A DNA stretch of 7,175 nt from Gammaproteobacteria bacterium (GCA_022600315.1 JAHZKQ010000245.1:1-7175); one strand, 5' to 3'. Positions 1 through 6,071 are shown, counted from the stretch's first letter. Numbers and translations: made by a program. Notes: generated by a model from the letters alone, not told the origin.

Positions 1-761
1 GTGAGATTTTTAATTATCAAATTCCAATGCGGCGTTTATATGATATTGAAATACGTTATGTCAGTAAAATGCTTGAAAAGCTCATGGGTTTAAGCACCTT
101 GCCATTAACAATGGAACGTAATCTATCGGCTAGAATGGTAGGTAGTTGTCGAGATTATGCTACTTTGTTTTGTGCGATACTACGATATCATGGTGTTCCA
201 GCGCGCACTCGGATTGCCTTTTCAAGTTTTTATTTTAAAAATTACTATCATGATGAAGTGATTTTAGAATACTGGAACAATAAAAAACACAAATGGTGTT
301 TGGTTGATCCGCGAGTCACAGATATGCATATTAAGCGTCGCCAATTAAACGTTGATTTTGATCTTTTTGATGTGCCAAGTGATAAATTAATATTAGCTGG
401 CCTAGCTTGGCAGATGGTGCGCGATGATCCTGGCAAAGCCAATTTATTTTGTGGCGGTAATGTAAAAATGAATAAAGGCTTATGGTATATCAGGGATCGA
501 TTAGTGCAAGACTTAGCGGCGTTAAATAGTATGGAAATGCAATTATGGGATGTGTGGGGGTTGATGTTTGACGATCAGCAAATTAAAAATGATATTGAGC
601 AATTGTCATTATTAGACCGTGTGGCTGATTTAACTTTACAGCCGGATAAACATTTTAATACGTTAAGGCATATCTACCAAACTGACCAACGCTTTGCAGT
701 GCCGGCAATTATCACCAGCTTTAATCCGATTAGTAAAAAGCAGGCTAGGGTTGTTGTATAA
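1..761 (+). CDS. Transglutaminase-like domain protein (5' end outside window)
   Basis: This is a cysteine-protease-fold protein of the bacterial transglutaminase-like superfamily, probably cytoplasmic; its substrate is unknown. Counting from the in-window Met at position 27, the core reads GSCRDYA with the likely nucleophile Cys41, then NYYHDEV with His75, then LVDPR with Asp94, which gives the Cys-His-Asp triad in the usual order. The stretch CRDYATLFCAILRYHGVPAR is the typical nucleophile helix. A second region (about residues 150-180, with RDLVQDLAALN-like spacing and WDVWG) resembles the C-terminal part seen in standalone members of this family. The frame is open without a stop from position 3 through the Met at 27, and that Met has no convincing ribosome binding site, so the real start lies upstream and the gene is 5' partial. 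A strong hairpin follows the stop directly. The fold and triad are fairly sure; the reaction (protease, amidase or cross-linking) cannot be told. Confidence 0.8.
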   Translation, partial: EIFNYQIPMRRLYDIEIRYVSKMLEKLMGLSTLPLTMERNLSARMVGSCRDYATLFCAILRYHGVPARTRIAFSSFYFKNYYHDEVILEYWNNKKHKWCLVDPRVTDMHIKRRQLNVDFDLFDVPSDKLILAGLAWQMVRDDPGKANLFCGGNVKMNKGLWYIRDRLVQDLAALNSMEMQLWDVWGLMFDDQQIKNDIEQLSLLDRVADLTLQPDKHFNTLRHIYQTDQRFAVPAIITSFNPISKKQARVVV

Positions 762-762
762 A

Positions 763-792
763 AACTTTCAGGAACAGCTGTTCTTGAAAGTT
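763..792 (+). terminator. Long hairpin after the transglutaminase-like gene
   Basis: AACTTTCAGGAACAG (763-777) pairs with CTGTTCTTGAAAGTT (778-792) over 15 positions, the only imperfection being one G-U wobble. Folding leaves a four-base AGCT loop or none. It starts two bases after the stop codon and runs into TTGTTTG, a broken T-rich tract, so it is probably a rho-independent terminator or a 3'-end stabiliser. Being almost fully symmetrical, it could work on either strand. Confidence 0.6.
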
Positions 793-841
793 GTTTGTAA
801 CTAATTGTTTATATTTAAAATTATTTTAGGAGTAGAGTAAT

Positions 842-892
842 ATGTATATCGATTTTATAATGCATAATGTATTACGATATGTAATTCAATAA
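842..892 (+). CDS. Possible 16-codon leader-type small ORF
   Basis: A short frame encoding MYIDFIMHNVLRYVIQ starts at ATG 842, nine bases after an AGGAG (828-832), which is a better ribosome binding site than most in this window. It ends at TAA 890-892, ten bases before the ribosome binding site of the antitoxin gene. I do not recognise the peptide. It could be a leader peptide, a remnant of an older gene, or chance in AT-rich DNA. Only the ribosome binding site, its spacing and the position within the toxin-antitoxin leader support it. Confidence 0.2.
   Translation: MYIDFIMHNVLRYVIQ
871..885. promoter_or_regulatory. Candidate antitoxin operator palindrome
   Basis: ATTAC-GATAT-GTAAT is an exact inverted repeat with 5-base arms, 29 bases before the likely start of the ribbon-helix-helix antitoxin. 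Such antitoxins normally repress their own operon by binding short palindromes in the leader. A perfect TATAAT (856-861) lies just upstream, but I see no good -35 for it. The operator role is inferred from position and symmetry only. Confidence 0.3.
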
Positions 893-901
893 TACAGTTG
901 T

Positions 902-905
902 GAGG
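902..905 (+). promoter_or_regulatory. Ribosome binding site deciding the antitoxin start
   Basis: GAGG at 902-905 is 2 bases from ATG 908 but 8 bases from ATG 914. The second spacing is normal and the first is too short, so translation most likely begins at 914. Confidence 0.55.
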
Positions 906-913
906 TTATGGTT

Positions 914-1120
914 ATGACATCTTTAATTTCTATTCGCTTAAATGATGAGTTGCTAAAAGAGATGAGGGCTAAGGCGTGTGTTTTGCACTTATCTCAGACT
1001 GATGATATACGCAAGGCTATTAAACTTATGAATCATGAAATAGAAAAGCAGGAACGAAATAAAAGACTTAAGCAAGTCAGCTTACGCGTGAGAGAAGAAA
1101 GATTCAGATCTTCTAATTGA
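914..1120 (+). CDS. Ribbon-helix-helix antitoxin, C terminus replaced
   Basis: The product is a small DNA-binding antitoxin of the ribbon-helix-helix (CopG/MazE-like) type, which would bind its own operator and neutralise a MazF/PemK ribonuclease. Numbered from ATG 914, ISIRLND (5-11) forms the beta strand, and two helices follow, the second containing SQTDDIRKAIKLMNHE (27-42), typical of the family. SLRVREE (56-62) matches the stretch that precedes the toxin-binding tail in relatives, as I recall them. After that, only six unrelated residues (RFRSSN) remain before the stop, and the bases encoding them are the start of a toxin remnant read in another frame. The tail that would block the toxin is therefore lost. 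An alternative ATG at 908 would add two residues. DNA binding may survive, but toxin neutralisation probably does not. Confidence 0.7.
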   Translation: MTSLISIRLNDELLKEMRAKACVLHLSQTDDIRKAIKLMNHEIEKQERNKRLKQVSLRVREERFRSSN

Positions 1121-1238
1121 TCAAATACGCGCTATCGATAATAAACGTTTGTTGTATGAGCCACTGACTATACTTAAAGATACCAAATTAGCATGTATTT
1201 ATACTGCAGTTTGTAAAGTAATCGGAATGGAGCTTTGA
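1092..1238 (+). pseudogene. Remnant of MazF/PemK-type toxin (C-terminal part)
   Basis: In the frame that opens at 1092, overlapping the antitoxin end by 29 bases in another frame, 48 codons run to TGA 1236-1238. They begin EKKDSDLLIDQIRAIDNKRL and end CKVIGMEL. The string DLLIDQIRAIDNKRL is the conserved segment of the C-terminal half of MazF/PemK endoribonuclease toxins, usually about 105-115 residues long, and the closing helix also fits. There is no ATG or GTG start and no ribosome binding site in this frame before the homology begins, and the N-terminal barrel is missing. The remnant and antitoxin are joined directly, which indicates a single deletion removing the antitoxin tail and the first half of the toxin. 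It cannot be an active toxin as it stands. Confidence 0.65.
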
Positions 1239-1253
1239 TTGAGGTTTTTAGGA

Positions 1254-2144
1254 TTATAAAACAGATTTAATTACACGTTTTGCTAGCTTAGCTAATTGAG
1301 GATTACTTTTTTTATAATAAGGCAGCATAATTAAAGCAATGGATAATGCCCAGCCTTGACCACGCAGCCAGGTGTCTGCATCAATATAATTAAGGTTGTT
1401 TTTGAATATATTTCTTGATTTTTCGTTAAATAAGCTCCAAGCAATTATTAAATCACATGCCGGATCACCTATTCCAAGATCAGAAAAATCAATGACAGCG
1501 TTTAAATTGTTTTGTTTCACGAGAATATTGCCGGGTAAAAAATCGCCGTGAACCCAAACAGATGGTTTGTTCCATGATGGTAGGCAGGATAATTGCTTCC
1601 ATAACGCAGTGATTTTCTTAACATTAATTTCAAGAGTTAATTGATTAATTGCTTTTTGTGTCTTGATATTTTGATTTATTAATGGAATGCCGCGTCTTGA
1701 TTGAGGACCGTTCTTTAGATTAATGCCATGTAATTGGTTTAAAAAATTTGCTAATTCTTTAGCGAGCTCGGCATATTCGTTTTCTTTTTCAAAATTAGGA
1801 TTTACACCCTCGTTCCATTTTAAAATAAGCCATTGATAGGGATAATCAATTTGCCTCTCACCTTTAAAGATAGGGATGGAAACGGATGTTTTAATTAACT
1901 TTGAAATTTCAGGAACCCATTCATACTCTTTATCAATATTTTTTACCGCGCGCTCAATCCTTGGTAAACGCGCCACTAAATTTTTTCCAACTCGAAATAA
2001 AGCGTGGTCAGTACCACTTGAAGGAACCGGTTCAATCTCGAGCTCTGCCCACTCTGGACATTGTGCGCAAAGTAAAGAACGAACCAGTGGTTCTGTTATC
2101 TGTAGTTCATTTTTATGCATTCTTTTCATGAAGGGGTTCCGCAT
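1254..2144 (-). CDS. Aminoglycoside phosphotransferase family kinase
   Basis: This is a small-molecule kinase of the APH/choline-kinase fold, using ATP or GTP to phosphorylate an unknown substrate in the cytoplasm. Numbered from ATG 2144, an N-terminal lobe contains SSGTDHALFRVG (42-53) and LVARLPR (56-62). The catalytic loop reads HGDFLPGNILV (199-209), with catalytic Asp201 and Asn206. The metal-binding segment is IDFSDLGIGDPACD (218-231), with Asp219. All key residues are present and the 296-residue length is normal. The start is uncertain. ATG 2144 has a weak GAAG seven bases upstream, while ATG 2120 begins MHKNE, which resembles the start of relatives I recall. The gene is transcribed away from ftsA and converges on the toxin remnant. 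Family members are often annotated as antibiotic-resistance kinases, but the sequence does not show resistance, and many act on metabolites. Its codons are rather AT-rich compared with ftsA and ftsZ. Confidence 0.85.
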   Translation of the reverse strand: MRNPFMKRMHKNELQITEPLVRSLLCAQCPEWAELEIEPVPSSGTDHALFRVGKNLVARLPRIERAVKNIDKEYEWVPEISKLIKTSVSIPIFKGERQIDYPYQWLILKWNEGVNPNFEKENEYAELAKELANFLNQLHGINLKNGPQSRRGIPLINQNIKTQKAINQLTLEINVKKITALWKQLSCLPSWNKPSVWVHGDFLPGNILVKQNNLNAVIDFSDLGIGDPACDLIIAWSLFNEKSRNIFKNNLNYIDADTWLRGQGWALSIALIMLPYYKKSNPQLAKLAKRVIKSVL

Positions 2145-2192
2145 TAAATAACTTCATTGCATTACTCATTTTCCCGGCATTTTTAATTTTTG

Positions 2193-2201
2193 ATAATACC
2201 A
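2193..2201 (-). promoter_or_regulatory. Candidate extended -10 promoter for the kinase gene
   Basis: On the reverse strand this reads TGGTATTAT, an extended -10 element, about 50 bases before the kinase start at 2144. The -35 region (AAGTTA at 17-base spacing) is poor and falls inside the first of two palindromes, so a protein bound there could block this promoter. Confidence 0.35.
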
Positions 2202-2215
2202 CAAAATCCACCATA

Positions 2216-2270
2216 TAACTTAATAATATAATTTAAGTTATGGATATAACCTAATGAAAAAAATAGGTTA
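2216..2270. repeat. Two tandem palindromes sharing a TAAC(T/C)TA motif
   Basis: TAACTTAA (2216-2223) is mirrored by TTAAGTTA (2233-2240) across 9 bases, and TAACCTA (2247-2253) is mirrored by TAGGTTA (2264-2270) across 10 bases. The four half-sites alternate in direction and differ at few positions. The forward copies also form a near-direct repeat, ATATAACTTAAT and ATATAACCTAAT, with starts 31 bases apart, about three helical turns. A consensus TATAAT (2227-2232) sits in the loop of the first palindrome, though without a good -35. The arrangement fits a pair of binding sites for a dimeric regulator between the divergent kinase and ftsA genes. This is inference from symmetry and position. Confidence 0.45.
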
Positions 2271-2281
2271 CAGCCTATTTT
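2260..2281 (-). terminator. Weak AT-rich hairpin with T-tract on the reverse strand
   Basis: AAAATAGG (2260-2267) pairs with CCTATTTT (2274-2281) around a 6-base loop. Read on the reverse strand, the second arm runs into a run of seven Ts, the shape of a rho-independent terminator, but the stem has only two G-C pairs. It overlaps the right half of the second palindrome, so it may instead be part of that site. Confidence 0.25.
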
Positions 2282-2339
2282 GTTCATTTTTTAGTGGAAT
2301 TTCATGGTTTTTATGATAGTGTTCTTAAGATCTTTAGCT

Positions 2340-2378
2340 TATACTAATGATTTAACACAATATAAATAATTTTATATT
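2340..2378 (+). promoter_or_regulatory. Candidate ftsA promoter region
   Basis: Two candidates lie here. One is a -10-like TATACT (2340-2345) without a convincing -35. The other is TTAACA (2352-2357) with TATATT (2373-2378) at a short 15-base spacing, which would start RNA near 2385, just before the ftsA ribosome binding site. The second overlaps an all-AT palindrome, AATATAAA-TAAT-TTTATATT (2359-2378). Because ftsQ is not upstream, ftsA needs a promoter in this gap, but which element serves cannot be decided from the sequence. Confidence 0.35.
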
Positions 2379-2410
2379 CGAGCGCGTAAGACAGGGAGCC
2401 TTTACTGAGC

Positions 2411-3643
2411 ATGGCCAAAAAACCGGATAAAAATCTGATCGTTGCCCTTGATATTGGGACCAGTAAAATCGCCAGCTTGGTTGGCGAAGTTAATGAGATG
2501 GATGAAGTTGAAGTAATCGGCTTTGGATCGCATCCATCCAGAGGATTAAAGCGTGGAGTGGTGGTAAATATTGAAGCCACCGTGCAATCTATTCAGCGCG
2601 CAGTTGAAGAAGCTGAGTTAATGGCGGGCTGTGAAATTCATACCGCTTACACTGGCATTGCTGGCAGTCATATTCGCAGTTTAAATTCGCACGGTATTGT
2701 GGCAATCCGTGATCGCGAAGTTAATCAATACGATGTTGATCGGGTTATTGATGCTGCCAAAGCGGTTGCTATCCCTGCCGATCAAAAAATTCTCCATGTA
2801 TTGCCCCAAGAATTTATTGTCGATAGCCAAGAAGGTGTGCGCGAACCGGTGGGCATGTCGGGTGTGCGCCTGGAAGCTAAGGTGCATATTGTGACTGGCG
2901 CGGTGAGTGCGGCACAAAATATCTCAAAATGTGTGCGTCGTTGCGGTTTAAATGTCGGGGATATCGTGCTTGAGCAATTGGCTTCAAGTCATGCGGTATT
3001 AACTGAAGACGAAAAAGAACTAGGTGTTTGTTTGGTGGATATCGGCGGCGGCACAACAGATATTGCTGTGTTTACCGATGGTGCGATTCGTCATACAGCG
3101 GTTATTCCGGTTGCCGGCGATCATGTCACCAATGATATCGCGGTGGCATTGCGTACCCCGACCCAGTATGCCGATAAAATTAAAATCGAACACGGTTCGG
3201 TATTACCACAAAACTTCGATAGTGCCGATACCATTCAAGTGGAAAGTGTTGCCAAGCGCCCACCCAAAGAAGTGCAGAAGAAAGCCTTGGCGCAAGTAGT
3301 GCACGCACGCTACGAGGAATTATTTGCTTTGGTGGTGGCGGAATTGCGTCGCAGTGGTTTTGAGGATTTAATTGCGTCAGGTTTAGTATTAACCGGTGGC
3401 GCTTCACGTGCTGCAGGCTTAGTTGAATTGGCAGAAGATATGTTTCGGATGCCGGTTCGGATTGGCTTGCCGCAAAATGTTAGCGGTTTGATGGATGTGC
3501 GCGATAATCCCGCCTTTTCGACAGGTGTTGGATTATTATTGCATGGCCATAAAATGCAAACCAGTGTGCCAGTTTTTCATTTTGATCGTAGCTTCACAGG
3601 AGTATGGTCAAGAATGCGAAATTGGTTTAATGGAAATTTGTAA
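2411..3643 (+). CDS. ftsA: Cell division protein FtsA
   Basis: FtsA is an actin-like ATPase that binds the C-terminal tail of FtsZ, tethers the Z ring to the inner membrane and recruits later divisome proteins. The 410 residues are close to the 420 of E. coli FtsA. The phosphate-1 motif ALDIGTSK is at residues 12-19, phosphate-2 DIGGGTTD at 210-217, and the adenosine motif GLVLTGG at 324-330. The FtsA-specific 1C subdomain lies between the first two. The last dozen residues (around SRMRNWFNGNL) form the amphipathic membrane-targeting helix. ATG 2411 is the only ATG/GTG start, since the frame has a TAA at 2387-2389. The AGGGAG at 2393-2398 is 12 bases away, rather far, so translation may be modest. 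ftsZ follows 64 bases later. The usual upstream ftsQ is replaced by a divergent kinase gene. Confidence 0.98.
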   Translation: MAKKPDKNLIVALDIGTSKIASLVGEVNEMDEVEVIGFGSHPSRGLKRGVVVNIEATVQSIQRAVEEAELMAGCEIHTAYTGIAGSHIRSLNSHGIVAIRDREVNQYDVDRVIDAAKAVAIPADQKILHVLPQEFIVDSQEGVREPVGMSGVRLEAKVHIVTGAVSAAQNISKCVRRCGLNVGDIVLEQLASSHAVLTEDEKELGVCLVDIGGGTTDIAVFTDGAIRHTAVIPVAGDHVTNDIAVALRTPTQYADKIKIEHGSVLPQNFDSADTIQVESVAKRPPKEVQKKALAQVVHARYEELFALVVAELRRSGFEDLIASGLVLTGGASRAAGLVELAEDMFRMPVRIGLPQNVSGLMDVRDNPAFSTGVGLLLHGHKMQTSVPVFHFDRSFTGVWSRMRNWFNGNL

Positions 3644-3644
3644 T

Positions 3645-3665
3645 TTATTCAGTTTCACTGAATAA
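3645..3665 (+). other. Hairpin in the ftsA-ftsZ gap
   Basis: TTATTCAG (3645-3652) pairs perfectly with CTGAATAA (3658-3665) around TTTCA, one base after the ftsA stop. A T5 run occurs at 3674-3678, but eight bases after the stem, so it is a poor terminator. It may stabilise the upstream mRNA end, mark a processing point, or let partial read-through set the FtsA to FtsZ ratio. The fold is plain to see; the role is a guess. Confidence 0.45.
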
Positions 3666-3707
3666 TTACGGGGTTTTTGATCAGGGTCGATTTGAAGGAG
3701 AAGGTTC

Positions 3708-4859
3708 ATGTTTGAGTTAGGCGATAATACAGCGCATAACGCACAAATCAAAGTGATTGGTATCGGTGGTGGTGGCGGTAACGCTGTTGAGCACATGATG
3801 GCAGAACACATTGAAGGTGTTGAATTTGTTTGCGCAAATACCGATGCGCAAGCATTAAGTCGTTCGAGTGCACGTACTCTCATCCAGTTGGGTGAGGAAA
3901 TCACGAAAGGTTTAGGCGCCGGCGCCAACCCAGATATTGGCCGACAAGCGGCCGAAGAAAATCGCGACCGAATTCGTGAAGTATTAAATGGCACTGATAT
4001 GGTTTTTCTAACCGCCGGCATGGGTGGCGGTACTGGTACGGGTGCGGCACCGATTGTGGCTGAAATTGCTAGAGAGTTGGGAATTCTAACCGTAGCGGTT
4101 GTGACCAAACCCTTTGCTTTTGAAGGTCGCAAACGGATGGATGTGGCCGATCGAGGTATTGCTGAGTTGGGTAAATTTGTCGATTCATTAATCACGATTC
4201 CCAATAATAAATTGCTTAGTGTGCTCGGCAAAAATATTACTTTATTAAACGCGTTTAAAGCTGCCAATAATGTTTTATTAGGTGCGGTGCAAGGCATTGC
4301 TGATTTAATTACCCGTCCAGGTTTAATCAACGTCGACTTTGCAGACGTTAGAACCGTGATGTCGGAAATGGGTATGGCAATGATGGGAACGGGTGTGAGC
4401 AGCGGTGAGAATCGCGCGCGCGAAGCGGCCGAAGCGGCGATTGCGAGCCCATTACTGGAAGATGTTGATTTCACAGGCGCGCGTGGTGTGTTGGTAAACA
4501 TTACCGCGGGCATGGATATGTCGATTGGTGAGTTTGAAGCGGTGGGTGATGCAATTAAATCATTTACTTCAGAAAACGCCACCGTTGTGGTGGGTACTGT
4601 GATTGATCCTGAAATGAGCGAAGAACTCCGGGTGACCGTGGTGGTTACTGGTTTAGGCGCTCAGCAGGCCCAAGGCGCAGCGCATCTTAAGTCAATTAAA
4701 ACGGCACGTGATGGCACCATGGATTATCATCAGCTAGATCGACCCACTTACATCCGCAATCAGGATGCAACCAAACGAGTTGATGAGCTTGATGATCACC
4801 GTGAACGCGAAGTTGAATATCTTGATATTCCAGCGTTTTTGCGTCGTCAGGAGGACTAA
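3708..4859 (+). CDS. ftsZ: Cell division GTPase FtsZ
   Basis: FtsZ is the tubulin-like GTPase that polymerises at midcell into the Z ring. Its 383 residues equal the E. coli length. The nucleotide-binding loop GIGGGGGNAV is at 18-27, the tubulin signature GGGTGTG at 106-112, and the synergy (T7) loop NVDFADV at 208-214. That loop carries the two aspartates (210 and 213) that complete the GTP site of the neighbouring subunit. A roughly 50-residue charged linker ends in the conserved tail LDIPAFLRRQED (372-383), which binds FtsA and ZipA. The start is clear: AGGAG at 3696-3700, seven bases before ATG, is the best ribosome binding site of the cluster, consistent with FtsZ being made in excess over FtsA. 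No key residue is missing. A long open frame on the opposite strand over this gene is a shadow. Confidence 0.99.
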   Translation: MFELGDNTAHNAQIKVIGIGGGGGNAVEHMMAEHIEGVEFVCANTDAQALSRSSARTLIQLGEEITKGLGAGANPDIGRQAAEENRDRIREVLNGTDMVFLTAGMGGGTGTGAAPIVAEIARELGILTVAVVTKPFAFEGRKRMDVADRGIAELGKFVDSLITIPNNKLLSVLGKNITLLNAFKAANNVLLGAVQGIADLITRPGLINVDFADVRTVMSEMGMAMMGTGVSSGENRAREAAEAAIASPLLEDVDFTGARGVLVNITAGMDMSIGEFEAVGDAIKSFTSENATVVVGTVIDPEMSEELRVTVVVTGLGAQQAQGAAHLKSIKTARDGTMDYHQLDRPTYIRNQDATKRVDELDDHREREVEYLDIPAFLRRQED

Positions 4860-4941
4860 CAGAAATCGCGGTTTGTCTAGGATGACATATGTAGTGTTCA
4901 CAGTAGACTTAGGTGCTAACTATAAGAGAGATAAAGTTTTC

Positions 4942-4969
4942 TTGTTTGTTGGCCGCGCTGTGTTACAAT
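4942..4969 (+). promoter_or_regulatory. lpxC promoter with extended -10
   Basis: TTGTTT (4942-4947), a 16-base spacer and TACAAT (4964-4969) preceded by TGT give an extended -10 sigma-70 type promoter in the 121-base gap between ftsZ and lpxC. RNA would start near 4976. This places ATG 4981 almost at the 5' end and leaves about 23 bases before ATG 4999, which supports the latter as the lpxC start. Confidence 0.6.
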
Positions 4970-4998
4970 GCGCCGCTTAAATGGATTGTAGTAGGGAT

Positions 4999-5910
4999 AT
5001 GATCAAACAACGTACTTTGAAAAATGTGATTCGGGCCACCGGTATTGGGGTGCATTCTGGCGAAAAGGTTTATTTGACTTTACGTCCAGCGCCGCCTAAT
5101 ACGGGTGTGGTGTTTTGCCGTACTGATTTGGACCCGGTGGTGCAAATTCCAGCACGCGTTGAGAATATTGGCGATACCAGTTTATCGACTTGCTTGGTGC
5201 GTGATGGTGCGCGGGTTGCCACGGTAGAGCATTTATTATCGGCATTGTCGGGTTTAGGTATCGATAATGCCTATATTGATTTAACTTCACCCGAATTACC
5301 AATTATGGATGGCAGTTCAGGTCCATTTGTATTCTTAATCCAGTCTGCTGGAGTTGAGGAGCAAAATGCCCATAAGAAATTTATTCGCATTAAACGTAAG
5401 GTTTGCGTTAAGGATGGCGACAAGACGGCGCAAATTTCACCTTACGATGGCTTTAAGGTCGATTTTAAAATTGATTTCGATCACCCCATTTTCAATGAAG
5501 GCAATAAAGAAGCTACTTTGGATTTTTCTTCAACCTCCTACGTTAAAGAAATTTCTAGAGCCCGCACCTTTGGTTTTCTGTCTGACTACGAATATATTCG
5601 TAAAAATAATTTAGCCTTAGGCGCGAGCTTAGATAATGCAATTGTAATAGACGAATTTAAAGTCCTTAACCAAGATGGTTTGCGCTACCCGGATGAATTT
5701 GTTCGCCATAAGATTTTAGATGTGGTGGGCGATTTGTATTTGTTAGGCCACAGCGTTATCGGTCAGTTTAAAGGCTATAAATCAGGCCATGCGCTAAACA
5801 GCAAATTGTTAAATGCTATTTTGGCTGCAGAAAACGCCTGGGAAATTGCCACCTTCGATGATCCTGAAGAGTTGCCGATTATGTTGGGCCAGCCAATTGA
5901 GGTGGCTTAG
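4999..5910 (+). CDS. lpxC: UDP-3-O-acyl-N-acetylglucosamine deacetylase LpxC
   Basis: LpxC is the zinc hydrolase that removes the acetyl group from UDP-3-O-acyl-GlcNAc, the committed step of lipid A synthesis in the cytoplasm. From ATG 4999 the protein is 303 residues (E. coli 305) and begins MIKQRTLKN, as the family does. The zinc ligands are His78 (in TVEHLLSAL), His237 and Asp241 (in RHKILD). Glu77 is the catalytic base and His264 (in SGHALN) assists, all one position below E. coli numbering. An in-frame ATG at 4981 would add MDCSRD. I reject it because it has no ribosome binding site, would be almost leaderless behind the promoter, and does not fit the family. The AGGG before 4999 is only 2 bases away, so initiation signals are weak. 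The gene stands third in the usual ftsA-ftsZ-lpxC order and has its own promoter. Confidence 0.97.
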   Translation: MIKQRTLKNVIRATGIGVHSGEKVYLTLRPAPPNTGVVFCRTDLDPVVQIPARVENIGDTSLSTCLVRDGARVATVEHLLSALSGLGIDNAYIDLTSPELPIMDGSSGPFVFLIQSAGVEEQNAHKKFIRIKRKVCVKDGDKTAQISPYDGFKVDFKIDFDHPIFNEGNKEATLDFSSTSYVKEISRARTFGFLSDYEYIRKNNLALGASLDNAIVIDEFKVLNQDGLRYPDEFVRHKILDVVGDLYLLGHSVIGQFKGYKSGHALNSKLLNAILAAENAWEIATFDDPEELPIMLGQPIEVA

Positions 5911-5911
5911 T

Positions 5912-6031
5912 CTACACCTTCTCAAATACTTCGGTGCGAACTTCCATTTTAGGGAGTATTACGTCGAATAATAAATCGTAAGCCTCGTTTATATTATAAC
6001 GATCTACCAGCTCTGGCGAAAGCAGCAGCAT
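5912..6031 (-). CDS. Unassigned small ORF or C-terminal gene remnant
   Basis: The frame from ATG 6031 encodes 39 residues, containing LLLSPELVDRYNINEAYDLL and ending in RTEVFEKV. The same frame is open further upstream to a TAG at 6071-6073, adding 13 residues that also look protein-like. I do not recognise the family. The mix of acidic and hydrophobic residues suggests real coding history: an amphipathic helical C terminus. The ATG has no ribosome binding site, and an AGGAG on this strand lies about 40 bases away, in front of the upstream extension, which has no ATG. It is most likely the decayed end of a lost gene. Its stop lies one base past the lpxC stop on the opposite strand. Length alone does not exclude chance. 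Confidence 0.3.
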   Translation of the reverse strand: MLLLSPELVDRYNINEAYDLLFDVILPKMEVRTEVFEKV

Positions 6032-6071
6032 AATATCATCATTAAATGTTTTATTTTCTCTTTTCAGCTCC

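Noticed and set aside
1876..2151. Two forward open frames over the start of the kinase gene
   Set aside because: They are antisense to the N-terminal lobe of a clear APH-family protein and show no domain of their own.
3608..4582. A 324-codon reverse-strand open frame over ftsZ
   Set aside because: It lies opposite a perfectly conserved ftsZ, its product is a Ser/Pro/Ala-rich string typical of an antisense shadow, and it has no recognisable motif.
4765..4980. Forward open frame spanning the ftsZ end and the lpxC leader
   Set aside because: It is a frame-shifted reading of the ftsZ tail, runs across the lpxC promoter and has no ribosome binding site.
4981..4998. Six-residue N-terminal extension of LpxC from ATG 4981
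   Set aside because: It has no ribosome binding site, would be almost leaderless behind the predicted promoter, and the family begins at MIKQ.
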